Source: UBA3064 sp023258775 (GTDB lineage Bacteria; Pseudomonadota; Gammaproteobacteria; Burkholderiales; Burkholderiaceae_E). Taken from it: a stretch of 64,000 nucleotides of DNA. The position numbers and the translations under genes are program-made. The notes under the pieces are model-generated. The model made no database searches and had not been told where the DNA came from. It worked only from the letters and a program-made list of their open reading frames with translations. Positions 7,505 to 16,293 of the stretch are shown here, in pieces; the stretch's first letter is position 1, and each line of letters begins with the position of its first letter. The stretch is taken from assembly GCA_044355655.1 (NCBI GenBank), contig JBIKXS010000012.1, forward strand, positions 1-64,000, written 5' to 3'.

Positions 7505-10500
7505 CTTCATCATCGGCGAATTGGGCATTGGGAATGGCTCGGTACGGTCCATTTCCTTGGAACGGGATTTGTATGATCGGCAGGCATTAAGTGCTTACAT
7601 GGTGACGCCAGCGGTTGTCGCAGCGCTTGAGCAGTTGGGCCGGGCCTTAAATGCAGACTCGCCTCAGCGCGCCTGGAAGGTGGTCGGTCCCTATGGCAGT
7701 GGTAAATCCGCATTGGGTGTTGCTGCTGGTCAATTGTTGGCGGGTGCGCAACATTTTTCTTTGATTGCAGACTCGCTCAAAGCGCAGTCCAAGCAAGCAC
7801 ACGCGCTGTTTGCAAAGTCGACGCGATATCCGGTGGCTTTGGTGGGGTCTAGGGTGTCTCTTGGTGCGGCTTTAGCGCGGGCTTTGTTTCGTGCCGTCGA
7901 TTCCTGGGAAAAGAGTAAACCCGCAAGCCTATTCAAAAAGCGGCTTGATTTCGCCACTGGTACCTACGACGGTGTTGGCTTAAATGCTGCAGTGACTGCC
8001 ATGGTTCGCGATTTTGCAGACGCTGCGGCGACCAAGGGTTTCAGCGGGGTGGTTCTTCTGGTCGATGAACTGGGCAAGTTCGTTGAACATGCGGCCATCT
8101 ACCCAGCCGAAGGCGACTTGATGGCTCTGCAACAGCTTGCCGAAAGCGCTTGTGGTCGTGGTGATCCTCGGTTGGCGGTTGTGGCCTTTCTTCATCAGCA
8201 CATCTCGGCATATGCCGACGGGTTAGGCAAAGGACTGTCCGATGACTGGGAAAAGGTTGCCTCGCGCTTTGAAGAAATTCCGTTTGATGAGCCGGTAGAG
8301 CGCTACGTCCAGTTTGCCGCTCACGCACTGATCGTGTCTGAACGCGCTCGCAAGCAGCCAAGTCTTTCCACCAAGGCAAGAGCCCTTTATCAAACATCGG
8401 TCGACCTGGGGTTACTCAAGCCCCAAGGCCCTGCTGATAATGCTTTGCTCGCAAAGGCTGAGCTGCTCTATCCTTTGCACCCGGCTGTTATTGCGGCAAT
8501 GGCTGTTATTGCCAAGCGGATGGGGCAGAGCGAGCGGTCGTTCCATGCCTTCTTGAACGGTGAAGAGCCCAACGCATTGCGGGACTACGCTAACCGCACC
8601 TCGCTTGACGCGGGCCATTGGTATCGTCTCGACAACTTGTGGGACCACTTGGCTGGATCTCATGCGCTTCGCTTCCGTGAACGCAATGCGGAGCGTAGAT
8701 GGGTCTATGCAGTCACTTGTGTAGCTCGTGAAGCCGATTCAAGCCTGCAGGCCAGAATCCTCAAGACAATTGCAGTCCTGGAGTTGGTCGAACATGGTCT
8801 GCGTCAGCATGTATCGACCACACTCATTCAGCACATACTCGACGACGTGGATCCATCAGAGGTGGTGACAGCAATTGAGGAGCTGGCTCATAAGGGCACC
8901 GTTCAGCTAAGACGAGGCGGTGCTCAAGTTCTAATCGCAGTGCCTGAGCTTGCCAACATCGACGGGCTGCTTGAAGAGGCTACGCGAGAGGGTGACGTCG
9001 TTCTGGTAACGCGGGCGCTCAGCTCTGCATTGTCGGCTCGCCCAGTAGTTGCTCATCGGCACTACGACCGCACCGGAACCCTGCGAACCTTGGGCGTTCT
9101 TGTCGGCACACCTGATAGCTGGCCGGAAACCCCCAAGGTAGGCGCAGATGACGTCAACCCCGATGGATGGCTAAAAATTCTCGTTGTGGGGTCATCCAAC
9201 GGGGGCCTGAAGTCGGCAATCGCTCGCTGCAAGCAGCAGGTCCAACCGCTGGAGTTGCACGTTTGTGTGCAACCAAGCCCTAGTGCTCGCATTGCACTGG
9301 TTCAATTTGCGGCCTGGCTCACTGTCTCCCAACAGCTGAAGGCCAAACAGTTGGATCCGTGGACCACACAGTACGTGGACCGCCAACTCGCAAGCGCGCG
9401 AGAAGAGGTTGATCAAGTTATCGCGGCACTGCTGACTTCGGAAGGCAAGGAAAATAATTCTCTGACATTTTGGCATCGTGGGGAGGAGGTGCCCAACGGT
9501 GCGGCTTTGAACCTCAGTCAGTTGGCCTCTTGGTTGTTTGACAACCAATTTGCTCTGGCACCTCGAATCGTTAACGAACTCATCAACAAAGATAAGCCTG
9601 CGTCGCCCATTGTGCTTGCTCGGCAGCGAATGTTCGACATTCTGTTCTCGGGCGACCACACCAAGCAAATCTGTGGTCCTGCAGAGTTCCCTCCAGAACG
9701 TCTGATTCATCACACGCTACTGGTCAGCAGTGGCATTTGGTCGGAAAATGAAGGTCGCTGGTCGTTGAAAGCTCCGAGAGTCGGTGCGGCAGTTGATGTC
9801 ACTCCTGTCTGGAGTGCCATTGCAAAGCTACTGTCTGAAGGCGGGGCGAAGACCTTCGCCGAAGTGCTCGGTGCCTTGGCAGCCCCTCCTTTGGGGATTC
9901 GTGCTGGCCCCGCAGGCATTTGGACTGCGCTTTACCTACTGGTGAATCGTGGCACCTGTGGTGTATTTGAGCGTGGAACTCTGGTACTTGAGCTGACCGC
10001 AGAACATCTACAGCGCATGTACAAGACGCCCGGCCAGTTCGAAATCAAGGAACTGCCAGCAAGTGCGGCCAGCCATGCAGTGCTAGAGGACTATCGGGCA
10101 GCGCTTGCAACCGTGGGTTGCCAGGTTGAGGGTGAGTTGACGGCATTGGAGGTCGCTCGGTCGACCTATCGCTGGCTGGCAAAGCTTCCGTCGTTTTCGC
10201 AACAAAGCGGACGTGTTTCAAAGGACACTGCTTTGTTCAGGGCTCGCCTCGAACGTTCTCGCGACCACATCGACCTTTTGTTCAGAGCTGTTCCTCAGCT
10301 CCACGAGGAAAGCAAGTCAAAGCAGGACTTTCGAGCATGGTTGTCTAGCGTGCTTTTGGACCTAGGCGGATGTTACAAAAGACTGCAACACGAGGTTGGT
10401 AGCGTGCTCAGCACATCTTTCGACATTGCAGGCAATTTGTCTCGTGTTCGCCAGCAGCTCCAGAAGGAATGCAGCTCGGCGACCACTGACGTTGCAGAAG

Positions 10501-10952
10501 CGAACCTTCGATCCTTTGTCATGCGATGTGCGGATCCAACCCTTTCGGATGATAGGTGGCTTGATTCAATTGCCAGTCTTATTGTTCACAAGCCACTGGA
10601 TTCCTGGATGGACGCCACCATCAGTCAATTTGAGGCCACTGTCATCGAGTTGTGCGCGCAGTACAAGCGATGGGTTAGGCTTTTGAGCCATCGGGCACGC
10701 CATCCTGCAATCGGAGAGCGCTATGTATCTCTGACCATGACCTTGCCGTCAGGTCATGAGTCTGCAGTTTTCGTCGCGGCCGACCCTGCAGCCAAGAAAA
10801 TGGCTGCAGAAATTTTGGAGGACCTGAATCGCACAAGTGGCGGCAACCGAGATCGGATGCTGGCAGTGTTAGGGCAGGCGTTGGTGGCGCTTCAAGCTAC
10901 CGAGTCATCGAACACGGAGAGACAAGAACATGACGACCAAAAAGCCGGTTAG
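7497..10952 (+). CDS. Large P-loop ATPase (1151 aa) of the putative defence locus
   Basis: The Walker A motif GPYGSGKS lies at residues 64-71 and the Walker B VVLLVDELG at 185-193 (D190/E191). The remaining 950 residues have no motif I recognise. Size and N-terminal ATPase layout recall BrxC of BREX and other large defence ATPases, but identity cannot be claimed. The ATG at 7497 lies inside the end of the DUF4007 gene, and the 3' end overlaps the PAPS-reductase-like gene by 23 bases. These overlaps imply one operon and probably one complex. It may act as the motor or switch of the system, which is inference. No transmembrane segments are seen. Confidence 0.8.
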   Translation: MSDFIIGELGIGNGSVRSISLERDLYDRQALSAYMVTPAVVAALEQLGRALNADSPQRAWKVVGPYGSGKSALGVAAGQLLAGAQHFSLIADSLKAQSKQAHALFAKSTRYPVALVGSRVSLGAALARALFRAVDSWEKSKPASLFKKRLDFATGTYDGVGLNAAVTAMVRDFADAAATKGFSGVVLLVDELGKFVEHAAIYPAEGDLMALQQLAESACGRGDPRLAVVAFLHQHISAYADGLGKGLSDDWEKVASRFEEIPFDEPVERYVQFAAHALIVSERARKQPSLSTKARALYQTSVDLGLLKPQGPADNALLAKAELLYPLHPAVIAAMAVIAKRMGQSERSFHAFLNGEEPNALRDYANRTSLDAGHWYRLDNLWDHLAGSHALRFRERNAERRWVYAVTCVAREADSSLQARILKTIAVLELVEHGLRQHVSTTLIQHILDDVDPSEVVTAIEELAHKGTVQLRRGGAQVLIAVPELANIDGLLEEATREGDVVLVTRALSSALSARPVVAHRHYDRTGTLRTLGVLVGTPDSWPETPKVGADDVNPDGWLKILVVGSSNGGLKSAIARCKQQVQPLELHVCVQPSPSARIALVQFAAWLTVSQQLKAKQLDPWTTQYVDRQLASAREEVDQVIAALLTSEGKENNSLTFWHRGEEVPNGAALNLSQLASWLFDNQFALAPRIVNELINKDKPASPIVLARQRMFDILFSGDHTKQICGPAEFPPERLIHHTLLVSSGIWSENEGRWSLKAPRVGAAVDVTPVWSAIAKLLSEGGAKTFAEVLGALAAPPLGIRAGPAGIWTALYLLVNRGTCGVFERGTLVLELTAEHLQRMYKTPGQFEIKELPASAASHAVLEDYRAALATVGCQVEGELTALEVARSTYRWLAKLPSFSQQSGRVSKDTALFRARLERSRDHIDLLFRAVPQLHEESKSKQDFRAWLSSVLLDLGGCYKRLQHEVGSVLSTSFDIAGNLSRVRQQLQKECSSATTDVAEANLRSFVMRCADPTLSDDRWLDSIASLIVHKPLDSWMDATISQFEATVIELCAQYKRWVRLLSHRARHPAIGERYVSLTMTLPSGHESAVFVAADPAAKKMAAEILEDLNRTSGGNRDRMLAVLGQALVALQATESSNTERQEHDDQKAG

Positions 10953-11757
10953 GCACATCCTCAGCCTGTCGGGCGGCAAGGACAGTGCCGCCTTGGCCAT
11001 CTACATGCGTGACCGCGTCCCAGAAATGGAGTACATCTTCAGCGACACCCTAAAGGAGTTACCGGAGACGTATGAGTACCTTGAGAGGATCTCGAGTTAC
11101 CTAGGAAAACCGGTCATCCACCTGAATGCTGATCTGGGCTTTGATCACTGGTATCACATGTATGGAGGAATGATTCCCTCCAATCATCGTCGCTGGTGCA
11201 CACGGGCGCTCAAGCTCAAGCCCTTTGAGCAGCACTGTGGGGACGACGAAGTCATCAACTACGTCGGTCTGCGTGCCGATGAAGAGCGAAGTGGCTATAT
11301 CAGCCACAAACCAAACATCAAAGCCGTCTATCCGTTCAAGGAAGATGGCTTGGTCCTGCGCGACATCGAAGGGATTCTGAAGTCTTCAGGCGTTGGCATG
11401 CCGCCGTACACCAAGTGGGGGCGCACCCGGTCTGGCTGCTATTTCTGCTTTTATCAGCAAAAGATCGAGTGGGTTCGACTCAAGGAAACCTACCCGGAGC
11501 TGTACGAGAAAGCCAAAGAGTATGAGCGGCCGTTTGAAAAAACTGGCAACTTCTTCACTTGGAGTCGTGGTGAGAGTCTGGAAGAGATGGAGCGGCCCGA
11601 GCGCGTTGAGCAAATCAAACGGGAACACGTCATTCGCATCCAGCGGAATGCTGCGCGGCGCGAAAATGCCACCTTGATGGAGGTCTTCGCAAGTGCTGAT
11701 ACGGCGGAGGAACCGGAAGATGACGATGACCAGGGTTGCCTAGTTTGCCAACTATGA
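10930..11757 (+). CDS. PAPS-reductase/DndC-like PP-loop protein
   Basis: A 275-aa protein of the PAPS reductase/adenine nucleotide alpha-hydrolase superfamily. The PP-loop SLSGGKDSAALA puts SGGKDS at residues 14-19. Possible Fe-S ligands are C90 in RWCTRALK and C170/C173 in GCYFC, with an unusual C-terminal pair C270/C273 (GCLVCQL) behind an acidic linker. Relatives include CysH, DndC (DNA phosphorothioation) and BrxP-type proteins of BREX type 4. The gene is fourth in the locus and overlaps the ATPase gene by 23 bases. An amino-acid sulfur role is unlikely in this context; nucleotide activation or nucleic-acid modification is more likely, which is inference. Confidence 0.85.
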   Translation: MTTKKPVRHILSLSGGKDSAALAIYMRDRVPEMEYIFSDTLKELPETYEYLERISSYLGKPVIHLNADLGFDHWYHMYGGMIPSNHRRWCTRALKLKPFEQHCGDDEVINYVGLRADEERSGYISHKPNIKAVYPFKEDGLVLRDIEGILKSSGVGMPPYTKWGRTRSGCYFCFYQQKIEWVRLKETYPELYEKAKEYERPFEKTGNFFTWSRGESLEEMERPERVEQIKREHVIRIQRNAARRENATLMEVFASADTAEEPEDDDDQGCLVCQL

Positions 11758-11824
11758 GCACTGTACTAACTCTTTATTGCGGCCAACATTAGCCGGGAAA
11801 AGCTGTTGATCGGAGGAACCTAGA

Positions 11825-14236
11825 TTGGCATTCAAATTTGCAGCCCGCGCTTTACTTGAGCTGGGTAAGGAGCTCATCAGTTCCGATGAAGTTGCGATTA
11901 ACGAACTCGTCAAGAACGCTGTGGACGCGGGTTCTCCCAGCGTGCAACTTGTTCTGCAGGTATTGGTCACGCACCGTGTCTACGAGGACGCCCTGCGCCG
12001 GCTGAACAAAAAGGCGCCGCCGCAGGTGGTTTTGGAATGGCTGGAGACACAGTTAGTTCCCAACGTCAGTGAAGAGCTCAGTAAGGACTTCTTTGCATCG
12101 CTACGCCCTTTGGTCGACGACCACATGGCCTTTATTGACCAGCTAAAGGAGAACTACCGGGTCTTCAATTGGATTGAGGTTCGCGACAAGGGACACGGCA
12201 TGAGTGCCGAGGAGCTAGACGAGGTTTACCTCACCGTGGGCACACGGTCGCGCCGCAAGTCCAACCTGCAAGGGGCCGACTACCTGGGCGATAAGGGCGT
12301 TGGTCGGTTGTCGGCCATGCGCCTTGGCGACCACCTGCACATTCGCACCACACGCGATAACGAGCACCGCTGGAATGTGTTGAATATAGACTGGCGACGA
12401 TTCGGACATGACATCGAAACTGAAGTCGGCAATATCGACGTTTCGCCGGAGCCCGGAGATGTCAAGGCCGAGCGCAGCGAGCACGGCACAACGGTTCGTG
12501 TCTCCGAACTGTTGGCCGACTGGAGCGAGTCCCGCGTTGACGAACTGCTTGCGGGGGCCATCGCGCGCATGATCGATCCATTTAATCGTGCGCAGGAAGC
12601 TGCTGAGGCAAAGAAGACTCGCACTTTATTGCATGAGTTGCTGTGTGTCGAATACAACGGCCGCCTCAAGATCATCCCGCGTATTCCCGATCCCCTACTC
12701 AAGGCTGCGCACGCCACATGCAAGGTCGCGTTGCGTTTTGTGGGCAAGGACAAGGTACCGCAGCTAGAAGGCGTGATCGACTACCGGCTGCGCCACGCCA
12801 AGCGTTCAGTCCTGCAGGTGGGGGCCGAAATCTTGTCGTTTACTCAGCAGGAAACCTCCGTGCGGGGCAAAAAGGGGCACGCAGCGACTGCAATGGCCCC
12901 CATCCGGCCGGAAGTACTCCAATCGTTGGGACCGTTCAGTATAGAGGTGTACTGGTATAACCGATTGATTGTCCAGGCCGTCCCCTCGCTAACGCAAGGA
13001 ACCATGGAGACCCGAGAACAGATCGCGCGCTGGTCGGGCGGTCCCATGATGTACCGTCACGGCTTCCGAGTGCTGCCCTATGGTGATCCCGGCGACGATT
13101 GGCTAGAGCTTGACAAAAACGCCTTCGGACATTCGGGCTTCAAACTCAACCGGCAACAGGTGATCGGCCGGGTTGTCGTTAACGCTAAGCACACAGCTCT
13201 GAGCGAGCAGACCAATCGGGAGGGGCTAGTGGAATCACCTGAAGCTGCCGCGCTTAAGGCGATCCTGATGTGGGTTCTACACAGCGAGATGCGCAGCCTG
13301 ATCAACGACGCGGACAAGAATGAACTGCTCAACGTGAAGCGTCAGAAGGCGAAGGCGCAGGACTTCCGGCAGACCGAGACCAAGGTGTTGGACACGCTTG
13401 CTGATCTGCGCGCAAACGCGCCAGCGAGCACCAAGGTGTACCTAGACCGCCTCGAGAAGCGGGTAAGTGAGCTTTCCGACCAGACTTCGGAAATCGTGAC
13501 CGGCGTCGAGAAAGATGCAAAACGTATAGCCGATGATCGCGAACAGTTTGTGCATCTTGCCGGCATTGGTCTGATGACTGAGTTCATCTTCCACGAACTT
13601 GATCGCTCCGTCGCCTTTGCGATCAAGGAACTGCAGGTAGTGCGCAAGACCATGCCGCAAAACGCCGTGCTTAAGTCACTGGAAGAGCAGTTGGTCACAT
13701 TGCATAAGCGTGTATCGGCGTTCGACTCCTTGTCAGGCGAGAAGCGTCACACAAAGGTCCGTTTCGACGTCGGCGAGGTCGCTGCGATGGTCATTGATGG
13801 GCACGCTAACGCCTTCGAGCGGCACGGGGTGAAGTTCACTGTGCGTCAGGACAAACCGCTGATGGTGCGTGCGGTCAAGGGCATGCTGATCCAGATTTTG
13901 GAGAACCTGGTCGCTAACAGTGAATACTGGCTCAAGCAGCAGGCGGATTTCGAGCCGGGGTTCACACCGCGCATTCACCTCGACGTGAATTCGCAAACTC
14001 ACACTCTGAGTCTGACCGATAACGGTCCCGGCGTAGCGCCTGACCGCGCAGAAGTCATCTTCCATCCGTTCGTTTCCTCCAAACCTGCCAACCGCGGCCG
14101 CGGGCTTGGGCTATACATCTCACGCGAGCTGGCGACATACCACGGCTGGAAGATCATGATGGATAACAACGCGCCGGTAGTCCGTGAGGGAAGGCTAAAT
14201 ACCTTTTTGCTCGACTTCAGTGAGGGAGCAATATGA
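11825..14236 (+). CDS. Dual GHKL ATPase: HSP90/MORC-like N-terminus plus histidine-kinase-like C-terminus
   Basis: An 803-aa protein starting at TTG 11825, 8 bases after GGAGG (11812-11816). The N-terminal GHKL domain has NELVKNAVDAGS (N box), DKGHGM (G1) and GDKGVGRLS (G2), as in HSP90, MutL and MORC ATPases. The C-terminal part has an H-box-like EFIFHELDRS with H590, then ILENLVANS, TDNGPGV and RGRGLGLYIS, the N, G1 and G2 boxes of histidine kinases. No sensor or membrane segment is present. The stop overlaps the next gene by ATGA, and that partner carries a receiver-like domain, so a phosphorelay is plausible. A 67-base gap from the PAPS-reductase-like gene may mark a separate module. Confidence 0.82.
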   Translation: MAFKFAARALLELGKELISSDEVAINELVKNAVDAGSPSVQLVLQVLVTHRVYEDALRRLNKKAPPQVVLEWLETQLVPNVSEELSKDFFASLRPLVDDHMAFIDQLKENYRVFNWIEVRDKGHGMSAEELDEVYLTVGTRSRRKSNLQGADYLGDKGVGRLSAMRLGDHLHIRTTRDNEHRWNVLNIDWRRFGHDIETEVGNIDVSPEPGDVKAERSEHGTTVRVSELLADWSESRVDELLAGAIARMIDPFNRAQEAAEAKKTRTLLHELLCVEYNGRLKIIPRIPDPLLKAAHATCKVALRFVGKDKVPQLEGVIDYRLRHAKRSVLQVGAEILSFTQQETSVRGKKGHAATAMAPIRPEVLQSLGPFSIEVYWYNRLIVQAVPSLTQGTMETREQIARWSGGPMMYRHGFRVLPYGDPGDDWLELDKNAFGHSGFKLNRQQVIGRVVVNAKHTALSEQTNREGLVESPEAAALKAILMWVLHSEMRSLINDADKNELLNVKRQKAKAQDFRQTETKVLDTLADLRANAPASTKVYLDRLEKRVSELSDQTSEIVTGVEKDAKRIADDREQFVHLAGIGLMTEFIFHELDRSVAFAIKELQVVRKTMPQNAVLKSLEEQLVTLHKRVSAFDSLSGEKRHTKVRFDVGEVAAMVIDGHANAFERHGVKFTVRQDKPLMVRAVKGMLIQILENLVANSEYWLKQQADFEPGFTPRIHLDVNSQTHTLSLTDNGPGVAPDRAEVIFHPFVSSKPANRGRGLGLYISRELATYHGWKIMMDNNAPVVREGRLNTFLLDFSEGAI

Positions 14237-16263
14237 TGGAAGCCAAACGCATTCTGGATGCGATCAAAGCAAGCAGCGTGACGCGCATCGCCTTTGTTGA
14301 CGATGCTTTCGACGCGCCCGAGATCCCGGAGGCGGACTGGGGTGAACTGCTGCAATACCTAACGGCGCCAGGAGCTCAAACTGTACGCATCGACGCAGGT
14401 ATCAGAGAAGACGTTTGGCACGAAGGTATTGAGGGCTTGCAAAGCTCCGTCCGCGAGCCGCTGGACGAGCTTTTGCGGCAGCTTTACTCAGCGTACGTTC
14501 GTAGCTTTGACGCCAAGTTTGATCCGATGGGTCGATTCAAGGCTCTCAAAGGATCCAACCTTGAGTACGTGCGTCCACTATTGGCCCTTGTACGCCAAGC
14601 GAGTCCCGAGGTAACGATCCAGACCTATGGCTCGCAAATGGACGCCGTGGATGCGCAGGATGGTCCGCACGTAGTCTTCGTGGATCTGTTCCTGAGCACT
14701 GTTGTGAGCCCCGATATCCAACCGGATCCTGCCTTGGCGCAGCAGGCCGCGCAGAAGTCATTGGAGCGAATCGAGCCGTTGCTCAAGCTCTCGCCGTCGG
14801 TTATCTTGATGTCGTCACACCCCGATGCACCACAAATCAGTAATTATCGCCAAAGCATGGAGGACCAGAGCAGAGTCTTCGCAAGCCGCTTTGGCTTCGT
14901 GAACAAGAAGTTGGTCGCCGAGGATGTAGCCTCGGGCGCGCTGTTCGTGGATCCGAAGGCTAGCGATGTCCTGCTGGATCTGTTCCAGACCTATAAGTTC
15001 GGACGAGGCCTACATGAAATCCTGGGCTCCTGGCTCAAGGCTGCCCATGCGGCCGTCCAATCGCTCAAAGGGGAGCTGGATGACTTAGAACTGGCAGACC
15101 TGGCTTATTTGGTACGCTTTCGGCTTGCTGAGGAAGGCCAGAGTCTTCCCGACTATTTGGAATGGCTGCTGGGTGAATGTCTCCTCGACCAGGTCGGCCG
15201 CAAACTGGACGAGGTGGTGCCCAAGACCCACATCGACAAGGAAGCCAAGGTAATCGACGGTGCGTTCGACGGCCCAACTCGCAAGGTTGCTGAGCTTTAT
15301 CACCGCGTGCGCATCGAGAACAAGCGCAGCCGTGCGCGTGAGCATTTTCGGCTGGGGGACCTTTATCTGCGAACACCCGAAAAGGGGCGGCCGCATTTAG
15401 TAGCAATCATGAATCCGGACTGTGACTTGGTGAAGCGTCCCGAAGAAGACAAGCCGGCTGCGCATGCAGTGCTCACCTTGCGTGGCAACCTGGAAAATTT
15501 CACGGCGCCTAGCACCTCCGTAGGCGACTTCATCGTCATTGCCGACCAACCCCACAACATCCGGTGGGACTACCGGGCTGTTGAGACTCGTCCCTTCGAC
15601 GGGGTGCTGGCCTTACCTGGTCAATCTGATGCGGAGTTCGACTATTTGGGTGCGCTGCGGCCGATGTATGCACAAGAAATTCAGGCCAAGCTGCTCACCC
15701 AGTTGGGACGTGTCGGCGTACCCGTACCGCCAGCATTGGCGTTCGCGGGCACCGTGACGCTGCACTACGCAGCCAAGGGGGGGCGGTCCAATGCTATTAC
15801 GTTCCAGAGCGAAGATCCGCCGTGTTATTTCGTGCCGGCACGCCAGTCCGGCCAAAAGGGGATGCTGGTATTTCGTCGTCAATTCGTACGTCAATTCATC
15901 CAAAGTCTCGAAGCAATCGACCAGAGCACCCTCACCCCTGAAGCCGCGGGCCAACTAAAGACACTGCTAACGGATACTGGAAAAGATAAGCTGCGAAGGC
16001 TCACTGCGGACGGGGTCGAGTTGGAAAAGGATATTGGCCATGGATTGCTGCTAACCGAAAAGAAAGCAAAGATGAGTGATCGAAGCGCGTACTGGGGCTG
16101 CATCGTCGTAGGCCTGAGGCCGGAAACGGTACAACCTGCGGTCGAAGTTTCAACGTCAGAAGAGGCTGTCATCGCACCGGGTGGGGCTGCACAAGCGGCA
16201 GCGTTAGCTTCGCCGGTTGTGCATGCTCCAGTCGCTGCTGAAGCACAGACGGACAAGCATTGA
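14233..16263 (+). CDS. Receiver-like (response-regulator) protein with expanded insert, 676 aa
   Basis: It starts at ATG 14233, overlapping the dual-GHKL gene by 4 bases. The first 230 residues contain the set of a CheY-type receiver: acidic pair D23/D24 (RIAFVDDAFD), candidate phosphoacceptor D151 (HVVFVDLFLS), S194 (VILMSSHP) and K225/K226 (FVNKKLV). Spacing between the acidic pair and D151 is about 127 residues rather than about 40, so a large insert interrupts the fold. The following 400 residues match nothing I know, and the end is Ala-rich and probably flexible. Function is inferred as effector or output partner of the upstream GHKL protein. An IS3 element begins 3 bases after the stop. 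Confidence 0.7.
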   Translation: MMEAKRILDAIKASSVTRIAFVDDAFDAPEIPEADWGELLQYLTAPGAQTVRIDAGIREDVWHEGIEGLQSSVREPLDELLRQLYSAYVRSFDAKFDPMGRFKALKGSNLEYVRPLLALVRQASPEVTIQTYGSQMDAVDAQDGPHVVFVDLFLSTVVSPDIQPDPALAQQAAQKSLERIEPLLKLSPSVILMSSHPDAPQISNYRQSMEDQSRVFASRFGFVNKKLVAEDVASGALFVDPKASDVLLDLFQTYKFGRGLHEILGSWLKAAHAAVQSLKGELDDLELADLAYLVRFRLAEEGQSLPDYLEWLLGECLLDQVGRKLDEVVPKTHIDKEAKVIDGAFDGPTRKVAELYHRVRIENKRSRAREHFRLGDLYLRTPEKGRPHLVAIMNPDCDLVKRPEEDKPAAHAVLTLRGNLENFTAPSTSVGDFIVIADQPHNIRWDYRAVETRPFDGVLALPGQSDAEFDYLGALRPMYAQEIQAKLLTQLGRVGVPVPPALAFAGTVTLHYAAKGGRSNAITFQSEDPPCYFVPARQSGQKGMLVFRRQFVRQFIQSLEAIDQSTLTPEAAGQLKTLLTDTGKDKLRRLTADGVELEKDIGHGLLLTEKKAKMSDRSAYWGCIVVGLRPETVQPAVEVSTSEEAVIAPGGAAQAAALASPVVHAPVAAEAQTDKH

Positions 16264-16293
16264 TGGTGAAGCCCCCTCGAATTCCTGGACCAA

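Noticed and set aside
6381..16263. A Dnd or BREX system
   Set aside because: The DndC-like protein alone is not enough. No dndB, dndD, dndE, pglX, pglZ, brxL or methyltransferase is present.
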